Of a stretch of 64,000 bases of DNA, positions 50,724 through 60,478 are shown piece after piece. A program made the position numbers and the translations under genes. Below the pieces are notes generated by a model that was given only the letters and a program-made list of their open reading frames with translations, was not told the origin of the DNA and ran no database searches. Origin of the DNA: Pleomorphomonas oryzae DSM 16300 (GTDB lineage: Bacteria; Pseudomonadota; Alphaproteobacteria; Rhizobiales; Pleomorphomonadaceae); the NCBI RefSeq assembly GCF_000422965.1, contig NZ_AUHB01000005.1:186001-250000 (forward strand). The letters run 5' to 3'. Position 1 is the first letter of the stretch; each line of letters opens with the position of its first letter.

Positions 50724-51523
50724 TGTCGAGTGACCGGAATATAGCATCAAAATACGATGGAATGCTGAAATAAGACAGCATCCAATAAAGCTAAATTCTC
50801 CGGAATCATTAAATAACCTCGACATTGATAGGATTTAAACTAGATAGACTGTGTTGAACTATCCTGTTTGTTCATGCAGGTTAAAAGCTGATTGTGAAGG
50901 CACCGTCGAGATATGATGCATATTCCGCGAGGCAGATCAGATAAGCTGTGACCGGCTCGACATTATGAAACGAGTGCGCACGGTCGCTCCCGGAGACGCT
51001 CTGCAGCCGCCTCAAGCGAGTCGTGCGGAACGCTTGCGGTGCAGTCGAAGCCACTGCATTAGCCCAGACAGCGTCGCGCTCTTGCGAAATGAACATAGGA
51101 CCGAGGCACCAAGCCGTGGCGCCCTGCTGCATCGCACCGAGATGCTGCGGGGTGATACGTCGTTCATAGTGTCGACGTCCTCCTCACAACTGAGGTCATG
51201 TTTTCCAATAGTGGGCGCGAATTCGCTGCCAGCCGGAAGCTTGAGGACAGCCTTGGCCCATGCCGCATATATCGCTTGGAATTGCGCCACCATCGGGTGA
51301 CTAGTGCCTTGTACGGAAAAGAAAAAGTCGGCTTTCCGTGAAAAAAACAATGCGACAACAAGGGACTGGAGCATGTTGGCGAACCAGAGTTCGCCGGACA
51401 TTCTCCAGGTCCCCATGCATCTGGGCGACATCGCGAAGGACCCACTCTTCGTTCGCACAATCTCCATCGATTCTCGACAGCAGCTATGTAGGGTCCCAGC
51501 GAGTAATATTATGCGTGAGGCCG
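50724..51523. other. Divergent region upstream of the eight-gene operon (800 bp)
   Basis: AT-rich near 50,724-50,880, where the promoter of the eight-gene operon should be. It then holds a frameshifted unknown gene (50,881-51,467, minus strand) and the start region of the outer-membrane channel gene. Confidence 0.5.
50881..51467 (-). pseudogene. Frameshifted gene of unknown function
   Basis: Two overlapping minus-strand frames fit together as one damaged gene. The upstream frame (from 51467) gives AQFQAIYAAWAKAVLKLPAGSE and ends near MNDVSP. The downstream frame continues QHLGAMQQGATAW, SQERDAVWANAV and EPVTAYLICLAEYASYLDG to TAA at 50881. The switch falls in a CCCC run around 51,145, which suits a one-base indel. 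The protein family is not recognised. Confidence 0.4.
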
Positions 51524-52942
51524 ATGATTATTAGGAACAAAAATCTCTGGTTCCTACCAGTTTTGCTCATGCTATCGGCATGTCAAGCCGATGGATCCGC
51601 ATCACATGTGACCGCGCCGCGTCTACCCGTTGAGTACAGCGCGCAATCTATTACTTCCAATGTCCAGGCAAAAGCTATTGTACGTTGGCCTGATGCCTTT
51701 AACGACGCCAAAATTTCGGCCCTTGTAGATAGGGCGATGTCAAGTAACCTATCGATCGATCAGGCAAAGTCCAGGCTGATGGCGGCGAGGGCGCTGAACG
51801 CATCCGCGCTGGCGAGCTTCTTCCCGCAAGCAACTATGACGAGCCTGGCGGCCGCTGGTTCAGGAACAACACCAAAAGACGATTTCAGCCGTCGACCCGT
51901 GCAACTGAATTTAGAGACCGGGTGGGAAATTCCTCTCTTCGGCCAATCTCGAGATACGGCGGTTTCTGCTGACATGGAAACAGCTATGCTGGAAACCGAC
52001 GTCAAAGCCGCGAAGCTGGCTGTTGCCGCCGAGATTGCGGCCGGTTACCTTCATTTACGTGCCCTTCAGCAAATGCAGCTGAACAATAACGCGATAATTG
52101 GACTGCTTGAGAAAAGCGCCAATATCGCTGGGAACAAGCGCGCGTCGGGATTGTCGACAGTTGATAGCGTCGACTCCGTAAATGCAATTTTGCAAGAGGC
52201 TCGTTCCCGCCAGCCGCTATTAAGGACGTCTATTCAAGACACACTACAACAAATCGCAACCCTCACAGGAAATGCATTGCCCGATGCCTCTCTTCTTTCC
52301 GGGCATGGACAACCGATTATTTCTGCGATCGCCGTCCGGGAACACCCAACAGATCTCTTGCGAATGAGGCCGGACGTGCGGCGAGCCCAATTGTTGGCCT
52401 TTAGGGCGGGTGCAGAAGTCGGCCTTGCTCAAGCCGACCTCTACCCCAAACTTCACCTCTCGGGCATGGTTGGTATCGGTTCGCCGGTGGAAGGATCATT
52501 GTTCGGATTGATGGGCGGGCCATCGCTTCAACTTCCCATCTTTGATTACGGGAGGCGAAAGGGTGTTGTTGCGGCGCGGCGCGCTCTGTTTGACGAGGCG
52601 ATCTCAGCATACAGACAAGCTGTTCTCACAGCCTATGAAGAGGCTTCAAGTGCGCTACGGTCATTTGAAGATGCAAAAGACCGTACGGCTCAGACCAGGA
52701 AGCAAATGGAGGTTGCCAACCGGGCTGAAGCCCGCAACAAGCTTCTTGCGCACGAAGGCCTGATCGAAACCCAAGCGTATTTGGAAAGCCGGATTGCGAC
52801 TCTTGATCGCCAACGCCTACTGATTGAATGTATCGAAAGCGAAGGGCGGGCCGCCATTGCTTTATATAAAGCAATAGGCGTCAGTCCAGAGTTAGGCTCC
52901 GCTGGTGCGGATACTGTATCTGCACTTCAGATTAAGAAATAG
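51524..52942 (+). CDS. Outer-membrane efflux lipoprotein (TolC-like)
   Basis: A 472-residue OEP-family channel starting MIIRNKNLWFLPVLLML, with a lipobox LSAC after residue 18. The marker sequence LRMRPDVRRAQLLAFRAGAEVGLAQADLYPKLHLSG (quoted in parts: RMRPDVRRAQL, AQADLYPKLHLSG) is typical of the family. A longer in-frame stretch upstream is not protein-like. The stop is 2 bp before the permease gene, so it is the first gene of a four-gene exporter operon. Confidence 0.88.
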   Translation: MIIRNKNLWFLPVLLMLSACQADGSASHVTAPRLPVEYSAQSITSNVQAKAIVRWPDAFNDAKISALVDRAMSSNLSIDQAKSRLMAARALNASALASFFPQATMTSLAAAGSGTTPKDDFSRRPVQLNLETGWEIPLFGQSRDTAVSADMETAMLETDVKAAKLAVAAEIAAGYLHLRALQQMQLNNNAIIGLLEKSANIAGNKRASGLSTVDSVDSVNAILQEARSRQPLLRTSIQDTLQQIATLTGNALPDASLLSGHGQPIISAIAVREHPTDLLRMRPDVRRAQLLAFRAGAEVGLAQADLYPKLHLSGMVGIGSPVEGSLFGLMGGPSLQLPIFDYGRRKGVVAARRALFDEAISAYRQAVLTAYEEASSALRSFEDAKDRTAQTRKQMEVANRAEARNKLLAHEGLIETQAYLESRIATLDRQRLLIECIESEGRAAIALYKAIGVSPELGSAGADTVSALQIKK

Positions 52943-52944
52943 CT

Positions 52945-54078
52945 ATGTCAGTATCCATTGCGCGAAAATCGTTGCTTTACGATTGGCGAAGGTTCCTGCC
53001 GGCTGTATTCGCCGTTGCGTTCTCCGGCGTCTTGATAATATGCCAAGGCGCACTTTTGCTTGGAATCGTCGGGGTAAACTCACTCTATGTCACTGCGTCT
53101 CGGGCCGACTTCTGGACTGGGTTTCGGGGCACCCAAAGCGTAGAGCTTGGCCGCACGATCATGGCCGACGCGGTCTCCAACTTGTACTCGGATAAGGGAA
53201 TTGCCAATGTCGAGGCCTTTCTTCTTGGCTCGGGCGACTGGCGCAGAACAGGCAGCGGCGGTGTCAGCGTCACTATTGTTGGTATCGATGTCAACGCTGG
53301 CGCCCTTGCTCTAGCCCGTGTCGTTCCGTCGACGCTCAGAAATGCCCTCAAGGAACCGGATACTGTCGTTGTTGACGAAGGCGACAGCGATAAACTGGAC
53401 ATTAAGTCCGGTGAAACAGCTGAGATCAGTGGCAGAAAGGTTCGCGTTATCGGACTCATTCGCGGGTTACGTGGCTTGGGGGGAGTCAATATTGTAACAT
53501 CTTTGGATACAGCAATAGCGCTCGATCGTACTTTGCCATCGTCGGGTGGCGCTACCTATTATCTGAGCAGAGCGGCACCCGCCGAGGCAGAAACAACCAT
53601 TCTCGAACGCCTCAATAAGTACTCTATTTCTCCTAGTATAGAGACGTGGAAGGCGGATGACTTAGCGGCAATCTCCACAAACTATATGCTAATGGAGTCT
53701 GGGGCCGGAATAGCCTTTGTGTTCGCAACACTTATTGCCCTTTTCATAGGGGCGCTTATTACCAGCCAAACATTGTTATCGGCCGTCGCCGGTAATGTGC
53801 CGCAATATGCAACACTGCGCGCCCTCGGCGTGTCTTTCGGCGACATCCGCGTCATTGTGATAGAGCAAGCTGCGTGGGTTGGTATATTTGGATTTATTCT
53901 TAGTTTTTCTGTAAGTTTGATCATATCGACATTTGCCGAAATCTTTAGCATACCGTATGATCTACGTCTTACGACGATATTGGGGGCGTCCGTAGCTCTT
54001 TTACTCGTGGCTATATTCGCTTGTGTGATTGCGATCCAAAGACTGCGTGAAACCGACCCGGCAACGCTTTTGAGATAA
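52945..54078 (+). CDS. ABC transporter permease, DevC/FtsX-like
   Basis: A 377-residue permease with an N-terminal helix (FLPAVFAVAFSGVLIICQGALLLG), a large periplasmic domain (about 50-245), and three C-terminal helices (near 253-280, 305-330 and 343-362), ending in the usual RLRETDPATLLR. This is the FtsX/DevC layout of exporters that work with a separate ATPase and HlyD-type adaptor. In cyanobacteria DevBCA exports glycolipids through TolC. It lies between the channel and the ATPase genes. Confidence 0.88.
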   Translation: MSVSIARKSLLYDWRRFLPAVFAVAFSGVLIICQGALLLGIVGVNSLYVTASRADFWTGFRGTQSVELGRTIMADAVSNLYSDKGIANVEAFLLGSGDWRRTGSGGVSVTIVGIDVNAGALALARVVPSTLRNALKEPDTVVVDEGDSDKLDIKSGETAEISGRKVRVIGLIRGLRGLGGVNIVTSLDTAIALDRTLPSSGGATYYLSRAAPAEAETTILERLNKYSISPSIETWKADDLAAISTNYMLMESGAGIAFVFATLIALFIGALITSQTLLSAVAGNVPQYATLRALGVSFGDIRVIVIEQAAWVGIFGFILSFSVSLIISTFAEIFSIPYDLRLTTILGASVALLLVAIFACVIAIQRLRETDPATLLR

Positions 54079-54082
54079 CAGA

Positions 54083-54778
54083 ATGACCTTGGCAATCTGC
54101 GCTCAAGACATCAGCAAGAACTATAATATTCAGAACGTTCATACGCGAGCGCTGGATACAATCTCTTTGGAGATATCGGCCGGTGAATTCACGCTTTTGA
54201 CGGGGCCGTCCGGCTGCGGAAAGAGCACCCTATTAGCCGTGTTGAGCGGCATGACCAAGCCAGATCGCGGCACAGTACAATCGGGAGACTTTGTTCTAAC
54301 CGCCGCATCCGACCAGGAGAGAGATGCCTTTAGGCTTCACAAATGCGGATTCATCTTTCAAGGGTTCAATCTTTTTCCAGGACTTACCGCGGTCGAGCAA
54401 GTTCAGATTCCACTGGATTACTTGAAGATTCCAGAAGAGCGCGCGAGGCAGCGGGCCGAGCGCGCGCTGGATAGCGTTGGCCTTTCCCATCGTAAACATC
54501 TCCGCCCGGCCGAAATGTCCGGTGGAGAGAAGCAACGAGTGGCAATCGCCAGGGCACTTGTTAAGAAGCCGGCGATTCTTTTTGCCGATGAACCGACCAG
54601 TGCCCTCGACAGGGAAAATGGTGAAAGGGTCGTGGCAATTCTAAGAGCGATTGCCCACCGCATCGGCTCTGCCGTTCTATGTGTCTCTCACGATTTGCGG
54701 CTTTTCTCGCAAGCGGATCGTATTCTGGAGATGGAAGATGGCAAGCTTCGCCGAGATCTCCGGCGCCCCCGAACATAA
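54083..54778 (+). CDS. ABC transporter ATPase, DevA/LolD/MacB-type
   Basis: A 231-residue ATPase with Walker A GPSGCGKS, Q-loop GFIFQGFNLFPG, signature MSGGEKQRVAIARALVK, Walker B LFADEPTSALD and switch SHDLRLFSQADR. It serves the permease 4 bp upstream. Its 3' end precedes the adaptor gene by 25 bp. The family drives mechanotransmission or lipoprotein/lipid export. Confidence 0.92.
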   Translation: MTLAICAQDISKNYNIQNVHTRALDTISLEISAGEFTLLTGPSGCGKSTLLAVLSGMTKPDRGTVQSGDFVLTAASDQERDAFRLHKCGFIFQGFNLFPGLTAVEQVQIPLDYLKIPEERARQRAERALDSVGLSHRKHLRPAEMSGGEKQRVAIARALVKKPAILFADEPTSALDRENGERVVAILRAIAHRIGSAVLCVSHDLRLFSQADRILEMEDGKLRRDLRRPRT

Positions 54779-54803
54779 CTCTAGATCCAACAAGGATGCG
54801 GCC

Positions 54804-55727
54804 ATGCACATCGGAAAATATTATCGTTATCGGCGTCCATTGGTTGTTTTTGGGGGTGTAGGTACGATCTTGGCGACCGTACTTGGAGTAATGCTTAGCT
54901 CCCCTAACGCGAAAGAAACCGCTGACGGAACGGACGGTTCTCCGCAGATTGTCGCCGCTGCCCGCGGGGTCGTGGAAGTGGAGGGCGGAATGGTTAGGAT
55001 TTCGCCACAGCGCGACGGAGTTATCGTCGCTGTAAAGGCAAGGGAGGGCATGAGGGTTAAAGCAGGCGACGTTTTGGCCCAGCTCGATGATGAGCGGGAG
55101 CAGCTCGCGGAGCGCATTGCAAAGGCGGAAGTATCCCAAGCGGAAAGCCAATTCCGCCTGCTTCAACTCAAAGAAAAAAATCTATCGAAGCACCTTGAAA
55201 GGCTCCGGCGCGCCGCGGCTGGGCAAGCCGTTTCGGATCAAGCGCTCGATGAGGCTCGCGAAGCGCATGATTCCTCGCTCGTCGAACTCGATTCGGCATC
55301 GTCCACCCTGGAAATGGTGCGCGCGCGTTATAGCCTTGCTCAATATGAGTCCCAGCTTCGGTTGGTTCGGGCACCGGCCGATGCCGTGATAATCCATCAG
55401 AATATCAGAGTTGGCGAGGCAGTTTCCGTCCAAGCGATGACCGAGTTATTTACGCTCATGCCAGCCCTGCCGAAGGTTGTTCATGCAGAGATTCCTGAGG
55501 AATTTCTTTCGAGTGTGAGACAAGACATGATTGTCGACGTTATTCCCGAAAACCAGTCGAGCCAGCCTTTCAAGGGGCGTGTCGCTCGATTGTCTTCGGT
55601 TGTCACCAAGGCCGAGCAAACCAGCGCGGAGCGCAGTGACGTAAGGACTGTCAGCGCTATTGTGACAGTAGACGGGGATCTTCCCCTTCTGGTTGGCCAA
55701 AGGGTTGTCATCAAGGCAGTGCAGTAG
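54804..55727 (+). CDS. HlyD/DevB-type periplasmic adaptor
   Basis: A 307-residue membrane-fusion protein with an N-terminal anchor (LVVFGGVGTILATVLGVML), first lipoyl half (VRISPQRDGVIVAVKAREGMRV with AGDVLAQLD), a coiled-coil hairpin (about 95-190) with SDQALDEAREAHDSS, and the second half (RLVRAPADAVIIHQNIRVGE). The start after AAGGATGCGGCC was preferred to an ATG 66 bp earlier within the ATPase gene. It completes the channel-permease-ATPase-adaptor set of a TolC/DevBCA-type exporter. Confidence 0.87.
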   Translation: MHIGKYYRYRRPLVVFGGVGTILATVLGVMLSSPNAKETADGTDGSPQIVAAARGVVEVEGGMVRISPQRDGVIVAVKAREGMRVKAGDVLAQLDDEREQLAERIAKAEVSQAESQFRLLQLKEKNLSKHLERLRRAAAGQAVSDQALDEAREAHDSSLVELDSASSTLEMVRARYSLAQYESQLRLVRAPADAVIIHQNIRVGEAVSVQAMTELFTLMPALPKVVHAEIPEEFLSSVRQDMIVDVIPENQSSQPFKGRVARLSSVVTKAEQTSAERSDVRTVSAIVTVDGDLPLLVGQRVVIKAVQ

Positions 55728-55951
55728 AGCGATTTCCTTCAGGCGACGGCTCTCGCCGCAGAGGTTCGTCTTGTATGGCATCGGGCACGCCCCGGCGGGC
55801 GTGCGCGTGGAAGCGTTGCTGCGGCTTCGGCAGATATCTGTTTTTCGCCCCGGCACCTACCAGCGCAACCACTTCGGGGCCATGCTGGTCGGCTAGGCCG
55901 TTCTGGTCGCCCGTATCTACACGGCCTTGCCGGCCGACGTATTCTACATAG
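55728..55951. other. Intergenic remnant between the exporter and acvB (224 bp)
   Basis: A plus-strand frame reads GHAPAGVRVEALLRLRQISVF, then GTYQRNHFGAMLVG, a TAG, and on in the same frame AVLVARIYTALPADVF. That looks like part of a broken gene, but no family was recognised. Confidence 0.35.
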
Positions 55952-57331
55952 TTAACCAGCGCTTAGTCTTTTCAGAATGGCGGCGGCGATCGGTGCGTAA
56001 CGATTGTCGAAATGGTGTCCTCCTGGACGCTCCACCAATTCGACACCGGACATACCGATTTTATGACAGAGATTTTCCTCATCTTCGCGGCCATACACAC
56101 ACTGGACAATCGAGGCAGGTATCTTTCTGAGTTCTGATAGCGTTGTCGACTCAGCTTTACCGGCTGATTGAGTGATGATGTCTGCGACCTGAATCTCGAA
56201 CTGGCGCGCGCCTGAATAGCCGAGCATCGACAGTAGCGAAACGCTCGGTTTCGACTTGGTTGGTAAGGCGTCGTAAATCGCGGGCAGCACGTCGGCGCCG
56301 AATGAATAGCCGATAAGCGCCACTTTTGAGACGTGCCATTTCTTCTTGTAGGCGGTGATAATGGCGTTGACATCAAAAGCCGCGTCGTGGGGTTGGACCT
56401 CGTTCCAGAAATAGCGCAACGAATCCACGCCAATAACAGGCACGCCAGCCTCTTTGAGCGCAGCGCCAATCTGAGCGTCAATGTCGCGCCAACCTCCATC
56501 ACCGGAAAAGAATATTGCCATAGTTTCGTACTTGGCTTCGGCCGCAAGAATTGTCAGGGGGAGTTTGGCAAGTGCATCCCCTTCCCTTGAGAGGCCGTCG
56601 GTAGCGCGGGCAATTGCCGAACGCAGTGTGCCGGCCGCTGACAGTTGGGTGGCGTGTTGCCCAATCTCAAAGCCAGCAGTGCGGAGCTCATCGACATGAG
56701 TCAGTCCATCAGGATCGGCTGTGCTGCTGGTATAGACATCGATGGGATCGGGAAGCGCGCCTGGTTGGAGGCCATAAATCAGCCCCTTGCCGTCGTCGCT
56801 TTTTACATATGGAGCCCTTGAACAGAGCTTCTTGTCTATTGGAAGCACCCGCAAAGGGTCTACGACGACCGTGCGCAGAACGGTGGCATATGGGGTCTGT
56901 GCTGCCAGCCCCAGAGCAAAAGTACCGCCCAGGCCTGCACCAGCAATCACCGGCGAATGATAACGGGGCGAGGCAAGGGTCCGCTGAATATCGTGACTCA
57001 TCTTTTCGATGTCGGAGACGAAGTAAACGCAATCCTCCTGCGTTCTTACGCCTTTTCTTAGTGTCTCGGGCGTATCGATTCCGACAACGATATTACCTTC
57101 GGTTGCGAGCCGTCGCGCTGTAATGGAATCCCATATAGAATAACCATCAGCACCCGACAAATAGAACACAATACCTTCAGCCACCCCACGCGGTGTAATT
57201 ACCTCCACAGGCGCAAGCTTTTCGGGGTTGCCGGGGTTGAGACGAGGAAACCAGACGAAATAGACAATGACGGGTATGGCTATGCCAAGTATTGCGACAA
57301 CGCCAGCCACAAAGCTTAAGGCGCGCTTCAT
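55952..57331 (-). CDS. acvB: AcvB/VirJ family protein
   Basis: A 459-residue periplasmic serine-hydrolase-like protein with an N-terminal anchor (FVAGVVAILGIAIPVIVYFVWF). It has two VirJ-like halves: an N-terminal one (YLSGADGYSIWDSI, AGAGLGGTFALGL) and a C-terminal one with FFSGDGGWRDIDAQIG, the nucleophile elbow LIGYSFGADVLPAIY and a terminal His in GGHHFDNRY. In Agrobacterium AcvB hydrolyses lysyl-phosphatidylglycerol made by LpiA, and in Rhizobium the orthologue AtvA is needed in acid. The start overlaps the lpiA stop (ATGA), so the pair is coupled here too. Confidence 0.92.
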   Translation of the reverse strand: MKRALSFVAGVVAILGIAIPVIVYFVWFPRLNPGNPEKLAPVEVITPRGVAEGIVFYLSGADGYSIWDSITARRLATEGNIVVGIDTPETLRKGVRTQEDCVYFVSDIEKMSHDIQRTLASPRYHSPVIAGAGLGGTFALGLAAQTPYATVLRTVVVDPLRVLPIDKKLCSRAPYVKSDDGKGLIYGLQPGALPDPIDVYTSSTADPDGLTHVDELRTAGFEIGQHATQLSAAGTLRSAIARATDGLSREGDALAKLPLTILAAEAKYETMAIFFSGDGGWRDIDAQIGAALKEAGVPVIGVDSLRYFWNEVQPHDAAFDVNAIITAYKKKWHVSKVALIGYSFGADVLPAIYDALPTKSKPSVSLLSMLGYSGARQFEIQVADIITQSAGKAESTTLSELRKIPASIVQCVYGREDEENLCHKIGMSGVELVERPGGHHFDNRYAPIAAAILKRLSAG

Positions 57332-59904
57332 TTGGCAACCACTCCTCGTAAGCCACCTCCAATCACGAATGTCACATCCGCCAAGGCGAGCAGGGAGTTG
57401 AGCCCACCGGCCACGGCCATGTAGCGTTGCTCCCAAGTCGGGTCGAATTTGCTTTTGAAAGCTCTTAGCCCGTGAAAGTTGTAATAGGTATCGCCGTACT
57501 CGAAGGCTGCGCGGCCGAGTTTGTGCCAAAGTGGCGCCGCGCGGCTTTCTGAGAGGCCGGAAAGCGGGGCCATTCCGAGGTTGAAGCGAGCGTACCCTTC
57601 GCTCTTGAAATGTAGCAGCAGGCGCGTGAGCAGCAATTCCATGGTGCCATTTGGCGCCGCTGGCTCAAAGCGCATCAGGTCGATCGACACCTCGTGTTTA
57701 TTGCAAGCCAGCAAGATATTGGCAAAGGCGTAGATGCGTTCGCCCTTTTTCAGCACCGCCACTGGTTGCTGCACCATGTACGCGTCGTCGAAAGCGCCAA
57801 TTGAGAACGTCTTTTCCTTAGCCTTGCGGGCCATAAGCCAGGCATCTGAGACGGAGCGAAGTTCGTTAAGGATCGCAGGGATTCCATCGGCAGGGATGAT
57901 CTCGAAGACGACACCTTCGCGCTCCGCTTTGTTGATGGCATTCCGCAAATTGCCACGCCGAGAGCCTTTGATATCAAAAGTAGAAAGGTCGACAACGGCC
58001 TCCTCACCCAGCTTGAAGGCAGACAAACCAAGGTCGGCATAGTGGGAAAGGTTCTTGGCTGCGACTTGATAGAAGACCGCCCGCCCCCCATGTTCGCGGG
58101 CGAGCTCAACGAATCTCCGGACCAACTCGGTACGGGCGGCTACCCCTCCCACTGGATCGAACAAGCTGATCCAGGAACGACCGCGCTTAACGTACATCAG
58201 AAAGCCTTTGCCATCCGATGAGAACATTATGCTCTTGTCGGCCATACGTATCAGATTGACTTCAGGATTATGATGGGTGGCAGAGATGGCGAGGGCTTGA
58301 GCGATCTCATCCACTGTAGCCGGTTCAGCGTAGCCTTTTGGTGGCCGCATCAAATAGTAGGCGGCGAAGACGCCTAATACCAATAGAATGCCAAAAGCAA
58401 CGCGGAGCGAGCGTTGTGTGCTGGTTAGGAATTCAAATTGCCACCAAAGAGCGTGGCTGTCGGGAGCCGCGCTATAGGCGAACAGTAGCGCGCCAACCAA
58501 CAGCCCCGTGATAGCGGCAATAGATAGCCACCAGCTTAGCGTTAGCGGGGCATCCCGCAGTGACGATGGCCGGTCGAACAAACGCCTGCTGATAATCAGG
58601 CAGGCAATGAAAGCGATCAGCGCGATTGGTACCGCTGCCTCACCGCTCTCCATTCCCTTGGCAATACCAAGCGGAACCGACAGCAGTGCCAGGATAAATG
58701 CGAGCAGCCAAGCGCCACTGAGACGACGAAGGAGGCCGCTGGCGACCACCACCATCAGCAGCCCGATGAGGGAGCCGATGAAAGGTGCGCCTTCCTCCAG
58801 CACCGTGAAGGTCGAGAGAGGGCGAGAGTAGGCGTTGAATTGCGGAGGCACGCCGAAGAAGTTGAACATAGCGCCGAGCACCAAGGCCTGTGCGCCCAAG
58901 ATCAGCGGGACGACGCCTCCGATTGCACCCGCTAGCGCAGAGTTTGCGGCAGTTGCTCTGTGTATCTCGATATAGACGAGCAGCAGTGCCGCAATCAGCA
59001 GAGGGATGACGTAATAGATGACGCGGTAAAGGATCAATGCCGAAATGACGCCTTCAAGGGGTATAACGTTATTGAGCCCCGAGATTATAATTGCCTCAAA
59101 CACACCGACCCCACCGGGCAGATGGCTAAGCACGCCGAAGCCGAGGGCGACTGCGTAGACAGCAAGAACAGTGGGATAGCTCACGTCGGCCGTCGGCAGC
59201 AGAATATACAGGACGCCGGCCGCGAAGGAGACATCGGCTGCAGTGGCAAGAAGCTGCACTGCTATCTCGTTAGTTCTAGGAAGGAGAACCGAGCGCCCAA
59301 AGATTTTGACCGGTTTGCGCTGGCTCACTGCGAAAGCAAGAGACAACAGAACAATCAGCCCAGTTGCACCTGCGAGCGCCCTAAGCGCCAAGGGTGGAAA
59401 ACCAACTAGTGTGGCCACTTCGGGCCCAGCTATCATCAACCCGACACCGCCAACACAGACAAGGCCGATGCCAAACGAAATCGTGACATAGGCCACTACA
59501 CTAGCGATCGCTTCGGGGGCAATCCCGAGCGGTGCATAGAAGCGGTAGCGAATGGAACCACCGGTCAGAGGGCCAAAACCGGCTATGTTGCCAACTGCAT
59601 AAGCACAGAAACTCGCCGGGGCCACGACGCGTAACCGCATTTTGATACCGGTAAAGCGCAGCGCCAAAATATCGTAAACCGATAATGCGCCGAAGCTTCC
59701 GGCGGTCAGGAGCAATGCAAGTATCAGTTGTTTCCAACCCGTGGCCCGGACCGCGCTGGCGAGCTGATGAGGGGAGATATCAGTCAGCAGTCGGCCTACC
59801 GCTGTCATGGATAGCGCGGCCACGGCGAAAGCGACGGCAGCAACTATCGCCGTACGATTGCGAGTGAAAAAGGAAATGGCGGATGTGGCTTCTGACGTCT
59901 GCAT
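57328..59904 (-). CDS. lpiA: Lysyl-phosphatidylglycerol synthase/flippase (MprF/LpiA)
   Basis: An 858-residue bifunctional MprF-type protein. The N-terminal 540 residues form about fourteen membrane helices (flippase, with FGPLTGGSIRYRFYAPLGI), and the C-terminal DUF2156 domain (about 545-850) is the tRNA-dependent aminoacyl transferase. Conserved parts are GRSWISLFDPVGG, LRNAINKAEREG and YARFNLGMAPLSGLSES. It adds Lys (or another amino acid) to phosphatidylglycerol and flips the product outward, making the envelope less anionic. The start follows AAGAAGGTCTT. It forms an operon with acvB, as in Rhizobium and Agrobacterium, where it is acid-induced. Confidence 0.95.
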   Translation of the reverse strand: MQTSEATSAISFFTRNRTAIVAAVAFAVAALSMTAVGRLLTDISPHQLASAVRATGWKQLILALLLTAGSFGALSVYDILALRFTGIKMRLRVVAPASFCAYAVGNIAGFGPLTGGSIRYRFYAPLGIAPEAIASVVAYVTISFGIGLVCVGGVGLMIAGPEVATLVGFPPLALRALAGATGLIVLLSLAFAVSQRKPVKIFGRSVLLPRTNEIAVQLLATAADVSFAAGVLYILLPTADVSYPTVLAVYAVALGFGVLSHLPGGVGVFEAIIISGLNNVIPLEGVISALILYRVIYYVIPLLIAALLLVYIEIHRATAANSALAGAIGGVVPLILGAQALVLGAMFNFFGVPPQFNAYSRPLSTFTVLEEGAPFIGSLIGLLMVVVASGLLRRLSGAWLLAFILALLSVPLGIAKGMESGEAAVPIALIAFIACLIISRRLFDRPSSLRDAPLTLSWWLSIAAITGLLVGALLFAYSAAPDSHALWWQFEFLTSTQRSLRVAFGILLVLGVFAAYYLMRPPKGYAEPATVDEIAQALAISATHHNPEVNLIRMADKSIMFSSDGKGFLMYVKRGRSWISLFDPVGGVAARTELVRRFVELAREHGGRAVFYQVAAKNLSHYADLGLSAFKLGEEAVVDLSTFDIKGSRRGNLRNAINKAEREGVVFEIIPADGIPAILNELRSVSDAWLMARKAKEKTFSIGAFDDAYMVQQPVAVLKKGERIYAFANILLACNKHEVSIDLMRFEPAAPNGTMELLLTRLLLHFKSEGYARFNLGMAPLSGLSESRAAPLWHKLGRAAFEYGDTYYNFHGLRAFKSKFDPTWEQRYMAVAGGLNSLLALADVTFVIGGGLRGVVAK

Positions 59905-60358
59905 AAGACCTTCTTACGCGACTGCGATTGGAGTAATGGACGGCGCTAAGTATTGATACAACTCAGCGCAATGCTCATTTCACTCTCGGTAAAACCTTAC
60001 GAGACTTATGCGGCTCAAAGAATTGCTGCCCAATTGAAGTGTACTCATCATGCAAAGTCCGGCGGAAACAGTTAGCGACCGCCCGAACTTGCCAGTGATT
60101 TCGACACGACTCGTCGACAGTTGATGGAGAGTTCATGAAGATCGACAATCGGAGCCGGACTAAACCCGCTTAAGAACGGACAACAAAGGATGACCGTGGA
60201 GGCCCTGGCATAGTCCTCAGTGCGCGCTCATATCTGGGATTGGTCATCGCTGATGGCTGCCGCTGTCGGCATTGGATCGCCGTTGGCAAGCTGTGTGAGG
60301 GGGCGCTGGGCGCGGGTCTTGCTAATCCGCACGGTCTCCAGTCACATCGTCGGATTCG

Positions 60359-60478
60359 ATGGAGCAGCAGCCATTACTGGCCGCCTCTCGTGACTTGATG
60401 GAATTATTAGCCGACACAGAATCCTCGAGCCTTGAGGCCGAAGGCGACAAATTCCTCGATGGGCTTAGGGCGGTGTGA
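60359..60478 (+). CDS. Possible small protein (39 residues)
   Basis: The frame starts MEQQPLLAASRDLMELLAD and ends EGDKFLDGLRAV before TGA. Composition is protein-like (acidic and amphipathic) and no ribosome-binding site is evident. It could also be the end of a lost gene: the frame is open for 10 more codons upstream. Low confidence. Confidence 0.25.
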   Translation: MEQQPLLAASRDLMELLADTESSSLEAEGDKFLDGLRAV

